Below are positions 1-8,949 of a stretch of DNA of 64,000 nt, one piece after another. The stretch is from Micromonospora peucetia (GTDB lineage Bacteria > Actinomycetota > Actinomycetes > Mycobacteriales > Micromonosporaceae). Location: positions 3,844,001 to 3,908,000 of the forward strand of contig NZ_FMIC01000002.1 of the NCBI RefSeq assembly GCF_900091625.1, read 5' to 3'. The notes beneath the pieces were generated by a model. That model saw nothing but the letters and a program-made list of their open reading frames with translations. It was not told where the DNA came from and searched no databases. Both the position numbers and the translations under genes were made by a program. Every line of letters starts with the position of its first letter. Position 1 is the stretch's first letter.

Positions 1-3000
1 TCCTCGCGGCTGCGGGGGTACGGTCCGAAGCCCGTCTCCGCGACCCGCTCCGCCACCGCGTCCAGGCTCAGCCGGATCCGGGCCTGCAACTCGGAATCCT
101 CGGTGCCGCGCAGGTCCAGGGCCCGCTCGAAGTGGTGACAGGCCTCCATCAGCCGGCCCTGGTCGTAACAGGACCGCCCGGCGTGCTCGTGCAGCACCGC
201 GCGCAGCCGCTCGGGCAACTCGGTGCAGTTGGCCTCGGCGAAGAGCCGGTCGGCCTCGACGAACTCACCGCGCCAGCGCAACACGTGCGCCAGCCGCGCC
301 TGGGCCACCGCCGTACGCCGCAACTCCCCGGTGGCCTCGGCGTAGGTGAGCGCGAGCCGGCCGTCAGCGAGGGCATCGTCCAGCTCGCCGAGGATCCGGG
401 ACACCACCGCCCGCAGGCTGAGCAGCCGGGCGCGCGACTTGTTGTCCACGGCCGCACCCAGCTTCTCGGTCAGCCGCCGTCGGATCGTCCGGAACTCGTC
501 CGGCTCCGCCACGATCTCCCGCAGGGTCGCCGGATCGAGCCGCCAGCGGTAGCTCGACAGCACCTGCTCCGGATCACCCTGCGCCGCGCTCAACCGTCCG
601 ACGTCCCGCGACCCGCCGGGCAACTCGGTATCCGGCTCGGCGGTGCCCGTTTCGGCGGTACTCGGTCCGGCGGTACTCGGTCCGGTGGTGCTTGGCGTGG
701 TCGGCCGTTCCGCGTCCGTCGGTGGCACCTGCCCAGCCAACGGTGCGGCGACTGACGGTGTGGCGGTGGATGGGGCGGCGGCGGGTGGTGTGGCGGCGGG
801 CGGCACGACAGATGGCGTGGACCCTGGCCGCTCCGACACGTCCGTAGGTGGCGCGGTGGCAGCCTGCGTCGCTGGCGGCGGAACAGGCGACGCGGATACC
901 GGCTGTGCCGGCACGGCGTGCTCGGCAAGGGCGGAGACATCGGGTGCCGGCGGCGCGGCGACAGGAATGGTGTACGGGGCTGGCGCCGTTCCGGCAGGTG
1001 GTGCGGAGACCGGCTCGATCAGCGGGCCCGACACCGCTTCGGACTGTGGCGCGGCGGTGCCGGAGGTGGCCCGCGCCAGCGAATACGAGGCGGACGCGAC
1101 GGGCGGCGTAGCGACAGGCTCAGCCGCCAGAGCGGAGAAGGGCGGGGTCCTCGGTGCAGGGCTGGGCTCAGCCGCCAGCGCGGATAAAGCCTGGCTCCTC
1201 GGTTCGGAGCTGGGCTCAGCCGGTGGTGCGGAGACGGGCTCAGCCGGTGGTGCGGAAGCGGGTCGCGCCGTTGGTGCGGAGACGGGCTGGGCCGGTGGTG
1301 CGGAGCTGGACTGGGTAGGTGGTGCGGAGACGGGTCGTGCCGTCGGTGCGGCCGGGATCGGCTCGCTCGTCCCGGTCGGCGGCTCGCCGTTGAACCCGGT
1401 CCAGGACGCCCCCGCCGGTTCCGTCGAAGAGTTGGCGACGGGGGAGACCGCTGGTGCTGACACCAATACCGCAGTGCCACCAGGCGGCGCGGAGACCGGA
1501 CGCGGATCGGTCGTGACGGGTGGAACACCATGGGTGTCAAAGGCTTTCGGTGACAACCATGGTGTTCCACCCGTGGGCTCAGCCGAGGCGTTCGGCATCC
1601 GTTCGACGGGTTCGGATGTCGGAGTCGCGACCTGTCCGGGCGCGGCCGAGGTCTCGGTGTTGGCTCTACCCGGTTCGGAGGGCACCTCTGCCCGCAACTC
1701 GTCGGCCGGCACAGACGACAACCGGTCGGTCTCGGTTCGGGTCACGCGGGAGCCGGGGGTCTCCGTGTCGAAGACACCCAGGTCCGGAGAGCCGGTGCCA
1801 AGGTCGTGAGGTGCCGGAGTTTCCTGGCGGGGGACGTACGACGCGGGGGCGTCGTGGTCGGCCTCGTGTGTGGCCGGGGCATCGAGGGGCGGCGGCGCGT
1901 ATCCGGGCCGTGGCGCCGCATCCGGAGCTGTTCGATCCGCCGCATCCGCATCGGGCGTGGCCGGGTGGGCCTGTACTGCTTCCTCCGGTGGTTCCGGCAC
2001 GGGGCAAACGACCGGTGCCGGAACCGGCGGGACGGACGAAGGTACCGCCACGGGGTGGGCCGGAGGCGCGGAGACCGGGCGCGGCGCGGCCGACGTGGAG
2101 TCGGTCTGGACAGGCGGTACGGAGACCGACTCCTCGGGCGGCGCGGATGGGGCGGTGGCGAGTGAGGCGGACGGTGCGGAGACGGGCTGCACCGACGGTG
2201 TGATGCCCGGCCGCGGGTCTGCGGGATCCGGCTGCTCAACCGTCCAGGAGGCCGGAACGGAAGGCTCAGGGTCTGTCGGGGCGGACGCGGAGGCTGGGCC
2301 GGTGGGCGGACCGGAAACGGGGTTGGGCGTGGGTGGTACCTGTCCGGTGGGCGGACTGGACACGGGGTTGGGCGTGGGCGGTACCTGTCCGGTGGGCGGA
2401 CTGGACACGGGGTTGGGCGTGGGTGGTACCTGTCCGGCGGGCGGACCGGACACCGGTGCGGGTACGGAGGCCGCAGGCGATGCTGGCGTCGTCGGCGGGG
2501 CCGGCACGACCGGTGGGGTGGACACGGGCGGGGCGGCCGGCAAAACCTGATCGGGGACAGCGACGGCCTCGGCCGGAGGTGCGGAGTCGTCATGAGCGGG
2601 CGCGGGCGACGAGGGACCTTCGTCGGCGGGCTTCGGGATCGGCACGTCGAGGCCAGGGGCCGGCCTAGCCTCGTCCGGCGCGGTCGGGGGCGCCACGGGC
2701 CGGGAAGGTCGGAACCAAGCGTCAGGCCCGCCCTGCGCGGGTGGCTCGGGACGTGGCGGGGTGGCCGGCATGGGCGGGTCGCTCGACGGTGGCGGGACGT
2801 ACCGCCTGGGTCTGTCGGGCGCGATGGCCGGCTGCGGTGCCGCGGCGTCCTGCCCGGTCGTGACTGCGGCTTCCTGGCCTTCGGTCGACCGGTGCGGTTC
2901 GGTCGGATGGCCGGCCGGCGGCCGGGCCGGCGTGGCGGCCGAGGGCTGCGTCACGGACCGGGCCACGCCGGGTCCGGCGCCCGGGTGCGGCGTCGATTCG

Positions 3001-5297
3001 TCCGGTTGGGTCGGCCCTGGGTGTGTTGGAGCCCGGCCGGACACCGTGTCGGCGGTCGCCGTCCGGTCCGGTCCGGACGCCGCTGCCGGGCCGGATGCCG
3101 CTGCCGGGCCGGATGCGGTGTTCGTGGTCGCCTCCGGTGCCGGCAGGAACTCCAGGCGAAGTCGGGAGGCGGGAGGCGCGGAGACCGGCGTGGCGTCGTC
3201 CTCGGGGGCAGGGCGTTGCGTGCTGCTGGGGGGTGGGAACGGCTCCCCGGGCGCCTGTGCCGGTCGGGGGCTGGCGGCCGATGGTCCGTCGACCGACGCT
3301 GGCGGGGGCGCGGGGACACCCGAAACGGGAGCCGGCGGGGCCGGCACGCCAGGGCGATCCGTGACGGGGCCGGCGGAGCCAGGCCGGTCGGTGCCAGGCG
3401 CCGGTGATCCCGGCCGGCCGGCGGAGGGGCCCGCTGGCGACACGGGGTGGTTGGTTACCGGACCAGCCGGGCGGCTGGGGGACGGGCCCGCAGGCGACAC
3501 CGGGTGGCCGGCCACCGGATTCGTCGGGCCCGCGGGCGACACCGGGTGACTGGCCACCGGATTCGTCGGGCCCGCGGGCGACACCGGGTGACTGGCGGCC
3601 GGACCAACCGGCGACACCGGGGCCGGGACGGGACCTGCCGGCGATGTCTGCCCGGAACGGGGGGCGGCGGGTGAGACCAGGCTGTTGATCGGGCCTGCGG
3701 GTGACACAGGCACGGGGGCGGGAGCGGCAGGCGACACCGGCCGACCGCGGAGCGGCACAGCCGGGTCGGGCCGGTCGGAGCGTGGCAGGTCGTGGGGCGG
3801 CGCGGGGAAGACAGGGCGGCCCGGGACCGCGCTGTCCCCGGTCGGGCCCCGGAAGCCCGCCGGCCCTGGAGTGCCCGGCCCTGGAGTGCCCGGCGCTGGA
3901 GCCGGCGGCCCGGAGGTGGGGGCGCCGTAGGCCGGGGACGGTCGCCGTTGGTCGTACCCGGGCGGGACCGGTGGTGTCGCGGCGTCGTGGGGGCGGGAGC
4001 GGTCGACCGGTTCGACCGGCCGCCGGGGCTCGGCGTGCCGCGTCGCGTCCCGGTCGAAACCGGGCCGCACCGGGCCAGGCGGCGGCCAGGGCAGGCCGCC
4101 GTCCTGCTGCGGATGTCCGCGGGGCTCCCGGTGCGCCTCGGCCCCTCGATAGGCGTCCGGCCGGGCTGTCCCGCGTGGACCCCGCTCCGGGTACGTCTCG
4201 GCCCGCGCCGCCTCGTGCGCCCGCTGGCGTTCGTCCGGCTCCTGCTGCCGCCGTTGCCCGTTCGGAGCCGGTTGCTGCCCGGCGGTAGCCCGATCCGGGC
4301 GCGGCCACCCGTCCCCGGGTACGCCGGACTCCCGGCCCCGCCCGCCGTGGCCACGCTCCCCCTGAGAACTTGCGGAGCGGTCCCCCTGAGAACCTGAGCG
4401 GTCCCACTGCGCGCCCACCGGGCGGTCCCACTGCGCGTCGGACGGACGCTCCCACTGCGCCCCGGAGGAGCGTTCCCGCTGGCCGTCGGTCGGGCGTTCC
4501 CGCTGGCCGTCGGTCGGGCGGGGCTCCGAGGCCGGGGTTCCCCACTGGTAGCGGGGCCGGCGCCCGTCCGACTGGTGCTCGTCGGGTGTCTCCGGCCGAC
4601 GGTCGGGTCCGGCCGCCGCCGCACGGTCGTGACCGCGTTCGGCCCGACGGTCGTGGCCCGGATCCGGTCGGTGGTCGTAGCCGGCGTCCGGGCGGTCGTA
4701 CGCCGTCGAGCGGCGGGGCGGGGCGTCCTCGTCGGGCTCCGGGAGCCAGCCCGGCTCGGACCTGCCGGCGGGGGAGACGGGGCGGTCCCGCCCGGTCGGC
4801 TCGTAGCGGGGCGTGCGGGTGTCGTAGCGGTCGGGACCGGTGTGTTCGCGCGGTCGGGGGGAGTCGACGGGCCGGCCGGGGGCGTCGAATCCGCCCCGGT
4901 CGTTGCGGTGCGGGGGTTCCTGCCGGGGCGGCCACTGCCGGTCGTCGTCCTGCCGGCGTGGCTCGGCGTGCGGGTGGCGGTACGACTCGTCGCCGGGTCG
5001 TCGGGCGTCGAGTCCGTCCGGTCGACCGTTCCATCCGTCCTGCCGACCGGGCCGGCCGTCGGGTAGGTCGTCCCATGACCGGCCGACGTAGGTCCCGTCC
5101 GGCCGGGTCGGCGCGAGCGGGGGCACCTCGGCCCGGCCGACGACGGCCGAGCGGCCCCGGGATGCGGGCGGGGCGTGTTCGACGCCGATGTCGCCCGCGT
5201 AGCGCTGGCCCGGGAACTGCGGGTGCCACTCGGTGGTCGGCTCGATCATCCAGGCCGGTTCGGCGGAGTTGTGCCAGTTGTCGGTGTATCGGCTCAT
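1..5297 (-). CDS. Giant Pro/Ala/Ser/Thr-rich protein with C-terminal TPR-like region (partial)
   Basis: I followed this frame from ATG 5297 to the left edge: it has no stop codon, so at least 1765 codons are present and the C-terminus is outside the window. The N-terminus (MSRYTDNWHNSAEPAW) is followed by about 600 residues rich in Arg, Asp, Gly, Gln and Pro, then about 950 residues of low-complexity Pro/Ala/Val/Ser/Thr sequence with short tandem repeats. The last ~200 visible residues change character: they are Leu/Ala/Arg/Glu-rich and helical (for example AQARLAHVLRWRGEFVEADR), with the spacing of tetratricopeptide-like helix pairs. No enzyme motif is seen. The disordered arm plus helical repeats suggests a scaffold or interaction protein, but this is inference. 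The gene is divergent from the ABC operon. Long open frames on the opposite strand and in other phases are by-products of the GC content and repeats. Confidence 0.8.
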   Translation of the reverse strand, partial: MSRYTDNWHNSAEPAWMIEPTTEWHPQFPGQRYAGDIGVEHAPPASRGRSAVVGRAEVPPLAPTRPDGTYVGRSWDDLPDGRPGRQDGWNGRPDGLDARRPGDESYRHPHAEPRRQDDDRQWPPRQEPPHRNDRGGFDAPGRPVDSPRPREHTGPDRYDTRTPRYEPTGRDRPVSPAGRSEPGWLPEPDEDAPPRRSTAYDRPDAGYDHRPDPGHDRRAERGHDRAAAAGPDRRPETPDEHQSDGRRPRYQWGTPASEPRPTDGQRERPTDGQRERSSGAQWERPSDAQWDRPVGAQWDRSGSQGDRSASSQGERGHGGRGRESGVPGDGWPRPDRATAGQQPAPNGQRRQQEPDERQRAHEAARAETYPERGPRGTARPDAYRGAEAHREPRGHPQQDGGLPWPPPGPVRPGFDRDATRHAEPRRPVEPVDRSRPHDAATPPVPPGYDQRRPSPAYGAPTSGPPAPAPGTPGPGTPGPAGFRGPTGDSAVPGRPVFPAPPHDLPRSDRPDPAVPLRGRPVSPAAPAPVPVSPAGPINSLVSPAAPRSGQTSPAGPVPAPVSPVGPAASHPVSPAGPTNPVASHPVSPAGPTNPVAGHPVSPAGPSPSRPAGPVTNHPVSPAGPSAGRPGSPAPGTDRPGSAGPVTDRPGVPAPPAPVSGVPAPPPASVDGPSAASPRPAQAPGEPFPPPSSTQRPAPEDDATPVSAPPASRLRLEFLPAPEATTNTASGPAAASGPAAASGPDRTATADTVSGRAPTHPGPTQPDESTPHPGAGPGVARSVTQPSAATPARPPAGHPTEPHRSTEGQEAAVTTGQDAAAPQPAIAPDRPRRYVPPPSSDPPMPATPPRPEPPAQGGPDAWFRPSRPVAPPTAPDEARPAPGLDVPIPKPADEGPSSPAPAHDDSAPPAEAVAVPDQVLPAAPPVSTPPVVPAPPTTPASPAASVPAPVSGPPAGQVPPTPNPVSSPPTGQVPPTPNPVSSPPTGQVPPTPNPVSGPPTGPASASAPTDPEPSVPASWTVEQPDPADPRPGITPSVQPVSAPSASLATAPSAPPEESVSVPPVQTDSTSAAPRPVSAPPAHPVAVPSSVPPVPAPVVCPVPEPPEEAVQAHPATPDADAADRTAPDAAPRPGYAPPPLDAPATHEADHDAPASYVPRQETPAPHDLGTGSPDLGVFDTETPGSRVTRTETDRLSSVPADELRAEVPSEPGRANTETSAAPGQVATPTSEPVERMPNASAEPTGGTPWLSPKAFDTHGVPPVTTDPRPVSAPPGGTAVLVSAPAVSPVANSSTEPAGASWTGFNGEPPTGTSEPIPAAPTARPVSAPPTQSSSAPPAQPVSAPTARPASAPPAEPVSAPPAEPSSEPRSQALSALAAEPSPAPRTPPFSALAAEPVATPPVASASYSLARATSGTAAPQSEAVSGPLIEPVSAPPAGTAPAPYTIPVAAPPAPDVSALAEHAVPAQPVSASPVPPPATQAATAPPTDVSERPGSTPSVVPPAATPPAAAPSTATPSVAAPLAGQVPPTDAERPTTPSTTGPSTAGPSTAETGTAEPDTELPGGSRDVGRLSAAQGDPEQVLSSYRWRLDPATLREIVAEPDEFRTIRRRLTEKLGAAVDNKSRARLLSLRAVVSRILGELDDALADGRLALTYAEATGELRRTAVAQARLAHVLRWRGEFVEADRLFAEANCTELPERLRAVLHEHAGRSCYDQGRLMEACHHFERALDLRGTEDSELQARIRLSLDAVAERVAETGFGPYPRSRE
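1516..1574. repeat. 18-bp perfect inverted repeat inside the giant gene
   Basis: The arm at 1516-1533 (ACGGGTGGAACACCATGG) is the exact reverse complement of 1557-1574, with a 23-nt loop. Such a long perfect dyad is unusual inside a coding region. It could form a strong hairpin in mRNA or DNA, be a protein-binding palindrome, or be a by-product of repeat expansion. Confidence 0.85.
2301..2435 (-). repeat. 45-bp coding tandem repeat, 3 copies
   Basis: Three consecutive 45-bp units (2301-2345, 2346-2390, 2391-2435) differ by only a few bases and are followed by a degenerate fourth. Read on the minus strand each encodes the 15-residue unit GQVPPTPNPVSSPPT. The unit length is a multiple of three, so copy number can change without breaking the frame. 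Confidence 0.9.
3483..3608 (-). repeat. 42-bp coding tandem repeat, 3 copies
   Basis: Units at 3483-3524, 3525-3566 and 3567-3608 are nearly identical and encode variants of the 14-residue unit NPVASHPVSPAGPT in the giant protein. Shorter in-frame repeats occur elsewhere in the gene: AEPVSAPP-like 8-mers near 1200-1340 and DGQRERPT 8-mers near 4480-4520. Confidence 0.85.
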
Positions 5298-5590
5298 CCG
5301 GCTGACCTGTCGGCGGTCGTACTGGCCCTGGCGAAGGTTCGCGGCGGCGGGGTCGAGGCTCGCTGGTCGCCACGGAGGGTAGGCGGAATGCCCGTGCTGC
5401 GCCGCCGTCGACTGGGCGTGCCCGGGTGACCGGCTGGCGTCCGCCCGCCCACGGCGGCGCCCCGGTGGCCGGCTCGGGTCCGCTCGCTCACGGCGATGTC
5501 ACCTCGTTGGAAATTGTCGCGCTGGGCGCTCCACGTGCCGGTAGAGTCGCCCCCTCCGGTACGGCGTGGCTGCGGAAGGAGGGTAGCGGC
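5298..5590. other. Divergent intergenic region
   Basis: This 293-nt space separates the start of the giant gene (minus strand) from the ABC exporter operon (plus strand), so it should hold promoters for both. I could not identify a convincing -35/-10 pair. The only clear signal is the Shine-Dalgarno tract GGAAGGAGGG at 5574-5583, 7 nt before the GTG at 5591. Confidence 0.6.
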
Positions 5591-6442
5591 GTGGGCTCGC
5601 TCACCGCCACTGTGGCACCGCCCAACGCCTCAAACGTTATCCTATGGTTCCGGACATTTAAGGCTATAGCCGGATCAGGCTTTCGACGTTACGCCACGTA
5701 CCGGCAGGCGTCGGTGGCGGGAGTCGTGACCAACTCGGTGTTCGGCTTCCTGCGGTGCTACGTCCTGCTCGCGGCGGCCGGCGCCGCCGGCACGGTGGCC
5801 GGGTACGACCGGGGCCAGCTCGCCACCTTCGTCTGGGTCGGCCAGGGCCTGCTGGCGGTCGTCCTCCTCTGGGGTTGGACCGAGCTGGCCGACCGGATCC
5901 GCACCGGCGACGTCGCCAGCGACCTGCTCCGGCCGGTGCACCCCGTGACCAGCCATCTCGCCGCCGACCTGGGCCGGGCCGGCCACGCCGCGCTGGTCCG
6001 GTTCCTTCCGCCGGTGCTGATCGGGCCGATCTTCTTCGAGGTCCACCTGCCGCACCGCTGGTCCACCCTGCCGATCTTCGCGCTCTCCGCCGTCCTCGCC
6101 GTGGTCCTCTGCTTCGGCTGCCGGTTCCTGGTCAACGCGACCGCGTACTGGTTGCAGGACGTCCGGGGACCGCTGATCCTCTGGGTGCTCGCCTCGGGCG
6201 GGCTCGCCGGGCTCTACTTCCCGCTGCGCTTCCTGCCGGAGTGGCTCCAGCTCGTCCTGTGGCTGGGCACCCCCTTCCCGAGCCTGCTCCAGACCCCGCT
6301 CGACGTGCTGGTCGAGCGGGATGCGACCGGCACCCAGGTCGGGCTGGTCGGGCTCCAGTTCGCCTGGGCGGTGTTGATCCTGGCCGCCTGCCGGCTGGTG
6401 CAGCGCCGCGCGGAACGCCGGCTGGTGGTGCAGGGTGGCTGA
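5591..6442 (+). CDS. ABC-2 type exporter permease, subunit 1
   Basis: This is a membrane permease of an ABC-2-family exporter, 283 aa with about six hydrophobic segments. The start is GTG 5591 because the strong ribosome-binding site GGAAGGAGGG lies 7 nt upstream; the frame is open further upstream but that stretch is low-complexity. The motif RYATYRQASVAG followed by a membrane segment is typical of the two-permease exporter type. It overlaps the next permease by 8 nt and is followed by the ATPase, so the three genes form one operon and one transporter. The substrate cannot be read from sequence. Codons 15-40 use codons rare in this genome (CTA, ATA, TCA), unlike the rest of the gene. Confidence 0.85.
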   Translation: MGSLTATVAPPNASNVILWFRTFKAIAGSGFRRYATYRQASVAGVVTNSVFGFLRCYVLLAAAGAAGTVAGYDRGQLATFVWVGQGLLAVVLLWGWTELADRIRTGDVASDLLRPVHPVTSHLAADLGRAGHAALVRFLPPVLIGPIFFEVHLPHRWSTLPIFALSAVLAVVLCFGCRFLVNATAYWLQDVRGPLILWVLASGGLAGLYFPLRFLPEWLQLVLWLGTPFPSLLQTPLDVLVERDATGTQVGLVGLQFAWAVLILAACRLVQRRAERRLVVQGG

Positions 6443-7250
6443 TCCGTCGGGCGGGGCACTGGCCGCGTACCGGGCACTGCTCGGCGCTCAGGCCCGCGCG
6501 CAGACGGCGTACCGGACCTCGTTCGTGATCGATGTGGTCGGCAATGTCGGGTCCACCATCTTCGACGTGCTCACCGTGCTGGTCATCTTCGGGGTGACCC
6601 GGGAGCTGGGCGGGTTCACGCTGCGCGAGGCGATGGTGATCGTCGGCCTCTCGACGTGCGCGTTCGCCGTCGCCGACCTGCTGGTGGGCAACATCGAGCG
6701 GCTGCCCCGGTACGTGCGCACCGGGCTCTTCGACGCCGTGCTGGTCCGCCCGCTCGGCGCCCTGCCCCAGTTGCTGCTCATGGACCTGCCGCTGCGCAAG
6801 GTGTCCCGCGCGGTCTTCGGGCTCGCCGTGCTGGTCGTCGCGGTCGGCTCCGCCGACGTCGAGTGGACCCCGGCGCGGGCGCTGCTGGTGGTCCTCGCCC
6901 CGCTGGCCGGTGTGGTCTTCTTCGGGTCGGTCTTCGTGGCCACCGCCACCGTCTCGTTCTGGTGGGTCGACTCGGGCGAGCTGGCCAACTCGGTCACCTA
7001 CGGCGGCCGGGACTTCACCTCGTACCCGATCACCGTCTTCGAGGGCTGGTTCCGCGCGCTGTTCGCGTACGGCCTGGGCTTCGCCTTCGTCAGCTACCAC
7101 CCGGCGCTGGCGCTGCTCGGCCGCGCCGACCCGCTCGGCCTGCCGGCGTGGGTCGGCTGGACCGCGCCGGCCGTCGCGCTGGTCGCCGCCGCCGGGGCCG
7201 CGGCGGCCTGGCGCACCGGGGTCCGCCACTACCGGAGTACGGGGTCATGA
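6435..7250 (+). CDS. ABC-2 type exporter permease, subunit 2
   Basis: This is the second membrane subunit of the exporter, 271 aa with about six hydrophobic segments. The start is GTG 6435, 8 nt before the end of the first permease gene. Its stop overlaps the ATG of the ATPase gene (ATGA at 7247), so translation of all three genes is probably coupled. The internal stretch VTYGGRDFTSYPITVFEGWFR, conserved in this family from memory (read here in parts), marks it as the partner of the first permease. The two different permeases would form a heterodimer around the ATPase dimer. Substrate unknown. Confidence 0.85.
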   Translation: MADPSGGALAAYRALLGAQARAQTAYRTSFVIDVVGNVGSTIFDVLTVLVIFGVTRELGGFTLREAMVIVGLSTCAFAVADLLVGNIERLPRYVRTGLFDAVLVRPLGALPQLLLMDLPLRKVSRAVFGLAVLVVAVGSADVEWTPARALLVVLAPLAGVVFFGSVFVATATVSFWWVDSGELANSVTYGGRDFTSYPITVFEGWFRALFAYGLGFAFVSYHPALALLGRADPLGLPAWVGWTAPAVALVAAAGAAAAWRTGVRHYRSTGS

Positions 7251-8209
7251 GCGACGACGTGATCGTGGCCGACGGGCTGCGCAAGGAGTTCACCGTCCGG
7301 GTACGGGCCGGCCGGCTGCGCCGGGAGAAGCGGCGGGTCACCGCCGTCGACGGGATCGACCTGCGGGTGCCCCGGGGCGAGATGCTCGGCTACATCGGGC
7401 CCAACGGCGCCGGCAAGTCGACGACCCTCAAGATGTTCACCGGCGTGCTGATGCCCTCCGCCGGCGAGGTACGCGTCTGCGGCCTGCGTCCGGTGGCCCA
7501 GCGCACCCGGCTCGCGCTGCGCGTCGGCGTGGTCTTCGGCCAGCGCTCGCAGCTCTGGTGGGACCTGCCACTGGGGGAGTCGTTCGCGCTGCTGCGGCAC
7601 GTCTACCGGGTGCCGGCCGCCGCGCACGCCGCCCGGCTGCGCCGCTGCCGGAGCCTGCTCGACCTGGACCCCTTCCTGGACACCCCGGTCCGGCAGCTCT
7701 CCCTCGGGCAACGGATGCGCGGCGAGCTGGCCGCCGCCCTGCTGCACGGCCCGGAGGTGCTCTTCCTCGACGAGCCCACCATCGGCCTCGACGTGGTCAG
7801 CAAGCAGGCCGTCCGAGGTTTCCTCGGCGAGCTGGGCCGGGCCGGGGACACGACGCTGGTGCTCACCACGCACGACCTGGCCGACATCGAGCGGCTCTGC
7901 CGGCGCCTGGTCGTGGTCGACCACGGCCGGGTGGTGCACGACGGGTCGATCGCCGCGCTGCACGAGCGTTACGGGTCGCGTCGGCTGCTCGTCGCCGACC
8001 TGGACGCCCCGCTGCCCGCGCCGCCGGTGCTGCCCGGCGCGCCCCTGCACCGGCAGGAGGCCGACGGGCACCGGCTGGTCTTCGCGCTGGAGTCGGCCGG
8101 TGTGGCCGAGGTGGTGGCGGCCCTGGCCGGGCTGGGCGCGCTGCGGGACGTCTCGATCGTCGAGCCGGACATCGAGGACGTGGTGACCCGGCTCTACCGG
8201 AGCCGCTGA
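7247..8209 (+). CDS. ABC transporter ATP-binding protein
   Basis: This is the ATPase of the exporter operon, 320 aa. It has Walker A GPNGAGKST at residues 51-59, the ABC signature LSLGQ at 151-155, Walker B VLFLDEP at 171-177 and a switch histidine in LTTHDL. The N-terminal segment with RAGRLRREKRRVTAVDGID is a family variant often seen with paired ABC-2 permeases. The start is ATG 7247, overlapping the stop of the upstream permease gene as ATGA. The C-terminal ~80 residues after the ATPase core are usual for drug or lipid exporters of this class. Drug, peptide or lipid export are all possible. Confidence 0.92.
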   Translation: MSDDVIVADGLRKEFTVRVRAGRLRREKRRVTAVDGIDLRVPRGEMLGYIGPNGAGKSTTLKMFTGVLMPSAGEVRVCGLRPVAQRTRLALRVGVVFGQRSQLWWDLPLGESFALLRHVYRVPAAAHAARLRRCRSLLDLDPFLDTPVRQLSLGQRMRGELAAALLHGPEVLFLDEPTIGLDVVSKQAVRGFLGELGRAGDTTLVLTTHDLADIERLCRRLVVVDHGRVVHDGSIAALHERYGSRRLLVADLDAPLPAPPVLPGAPLHRQEADGHRLVFALESAGVAEVVAALAGLGALRDVSIVEPDIEDVVTRLYRSR

Positions 8210-8267
8210 CGCCCGACGGCGACAGCCCCACACCGCAGGGCGGGAGGGGCCGTCGGTGCGGCAGGGC

Positions 8268-8876
8268 TTAGACCGGGTCGCCGATGTTGACCCGGGGCGC
8301 GGGGGCACGCATCCGGCGGAACGTGATCGACCGCATGATGGCGTAGAGGTAGAGCGAGCCCATCCGCTGCCCGGTGTTCGGGAAACGCTCCCGGACCAGC
8401 TTGCGGATCTTGCGCGAGATCAGGACCGAGTCGATCACCACACCCAGGGCGAGCGCGCCCCAGAGGACGTTGGAGACCAGGCGGATGATCGGGGGCATCG
8501 CGGCGTTCGAGCCGATCAGCACGATCAGCGCCCCACCGAAGAACCAGGTGCCGACCGTACGCCGGGAGTCGACCACGTTGCGGGCCAGCAGCCGCTCCGG
8601 GCCGCGGTCGCGGGGGCCGCCCTCGGTGCGGAACTCCGCTGCCGCCTCGGCGCGCAGCTGGCGCTTGCGCTCCCGCTGCTCCTCCTTGGTCAGCGGCTTG
8701 GTGGGCCCGGCCGGCCGGCGGCCGGCGGTCGGCCGCTTCGGGGTGACCCTGCCCAGCTCCTTCTTGCTCGGGGTGTAGCCCCGGGACTGGGCGTGCGTGG
8801 ACTCCTCGTCGGGGGTCACCGGGGTGACGGCCTCGTCGACGAGGGCGGAGGACTTGCGGCGAAACAACGACGGCAC
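8268..8876 (-). CDS. DUF3043-type membrane protein
   Basis: The product is 202 aa from GTG 8876 (VPSLFRRKSS). The N-terminal ~110 residues are charged and Lys/Arg-rich, with TPSKKELGRVTPKRP and KPLTKEEQRERKRQLR. Two hydrophobic segments follow (near TVGTWFFGGALIVLIG and SNVLWGALALGVVIDSVLI), then a basic tail. This is the pattern of the DUF3043 family of actinobacterial inner-membrane proteins of unknown role. The ribosome-binding site is weak, so the start is chosen by family-like sequence. It is convergent with the ABC operon and downstream of murA on the same strand, with a hairpin in between. Confidence 0.8.
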   Translation of the reverse strand: MPSLFRRKSSALVDEAVTPVTPDEESTHAQSRGYTPSKKELGRVTPKRPTAGRRPAGPTKPLTKEEQRERKRQLRAEAAAEFRTEGGPRDRGPERLLARNVVDSRRTVGTWFFGGALIVLIGSNAAMPPIIRLVSNVLWGALALGVVIDSVLISRKIRKLVRERFPNTGQRMGSLYLYAIMRSITFRRMRAPAPRVNIGDPV

Positions 8877-8899
8877 GTGGAAAGGGTAGCCACACGACG

Positions 8900-8931
8900 G
8901 CGCCCGGTGCACATCGCGGTGCACCGGGCGC
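8900..8931 (-). terminator. Hairpin terminator after murA
   Basis: A 13-bp perfect stem (8900-8912 with 8919-8931, GCGCCCGGTGCAC) with a 6-nt loop lies 19 nt beyond the murA stop. No clear T-tract follows, which is common for actinomycete hairpin terminators. Confidence 0.65.
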
Positions 8932-8949
8932 GTACGGGAGTGGTCGACG

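Noticed and set aside
643..5305. Long open frames on the plus strand and in other minus-strand phases across the giant gene
   Set aside because: They show low-complexity Arg/Gly/Pro translations mirroring the codon bias of the true frame, lack ribosome-binding sites, and conflict with the minus-strand frame that ends in a clear helical protein sequence.
5514..5547. Promoter TTGTCG...TAGAGT upstream of the ABC operon
   Set aside because: The spacing between the boxes is about 22 nt, too long for a standard sigma-70-type promoter.
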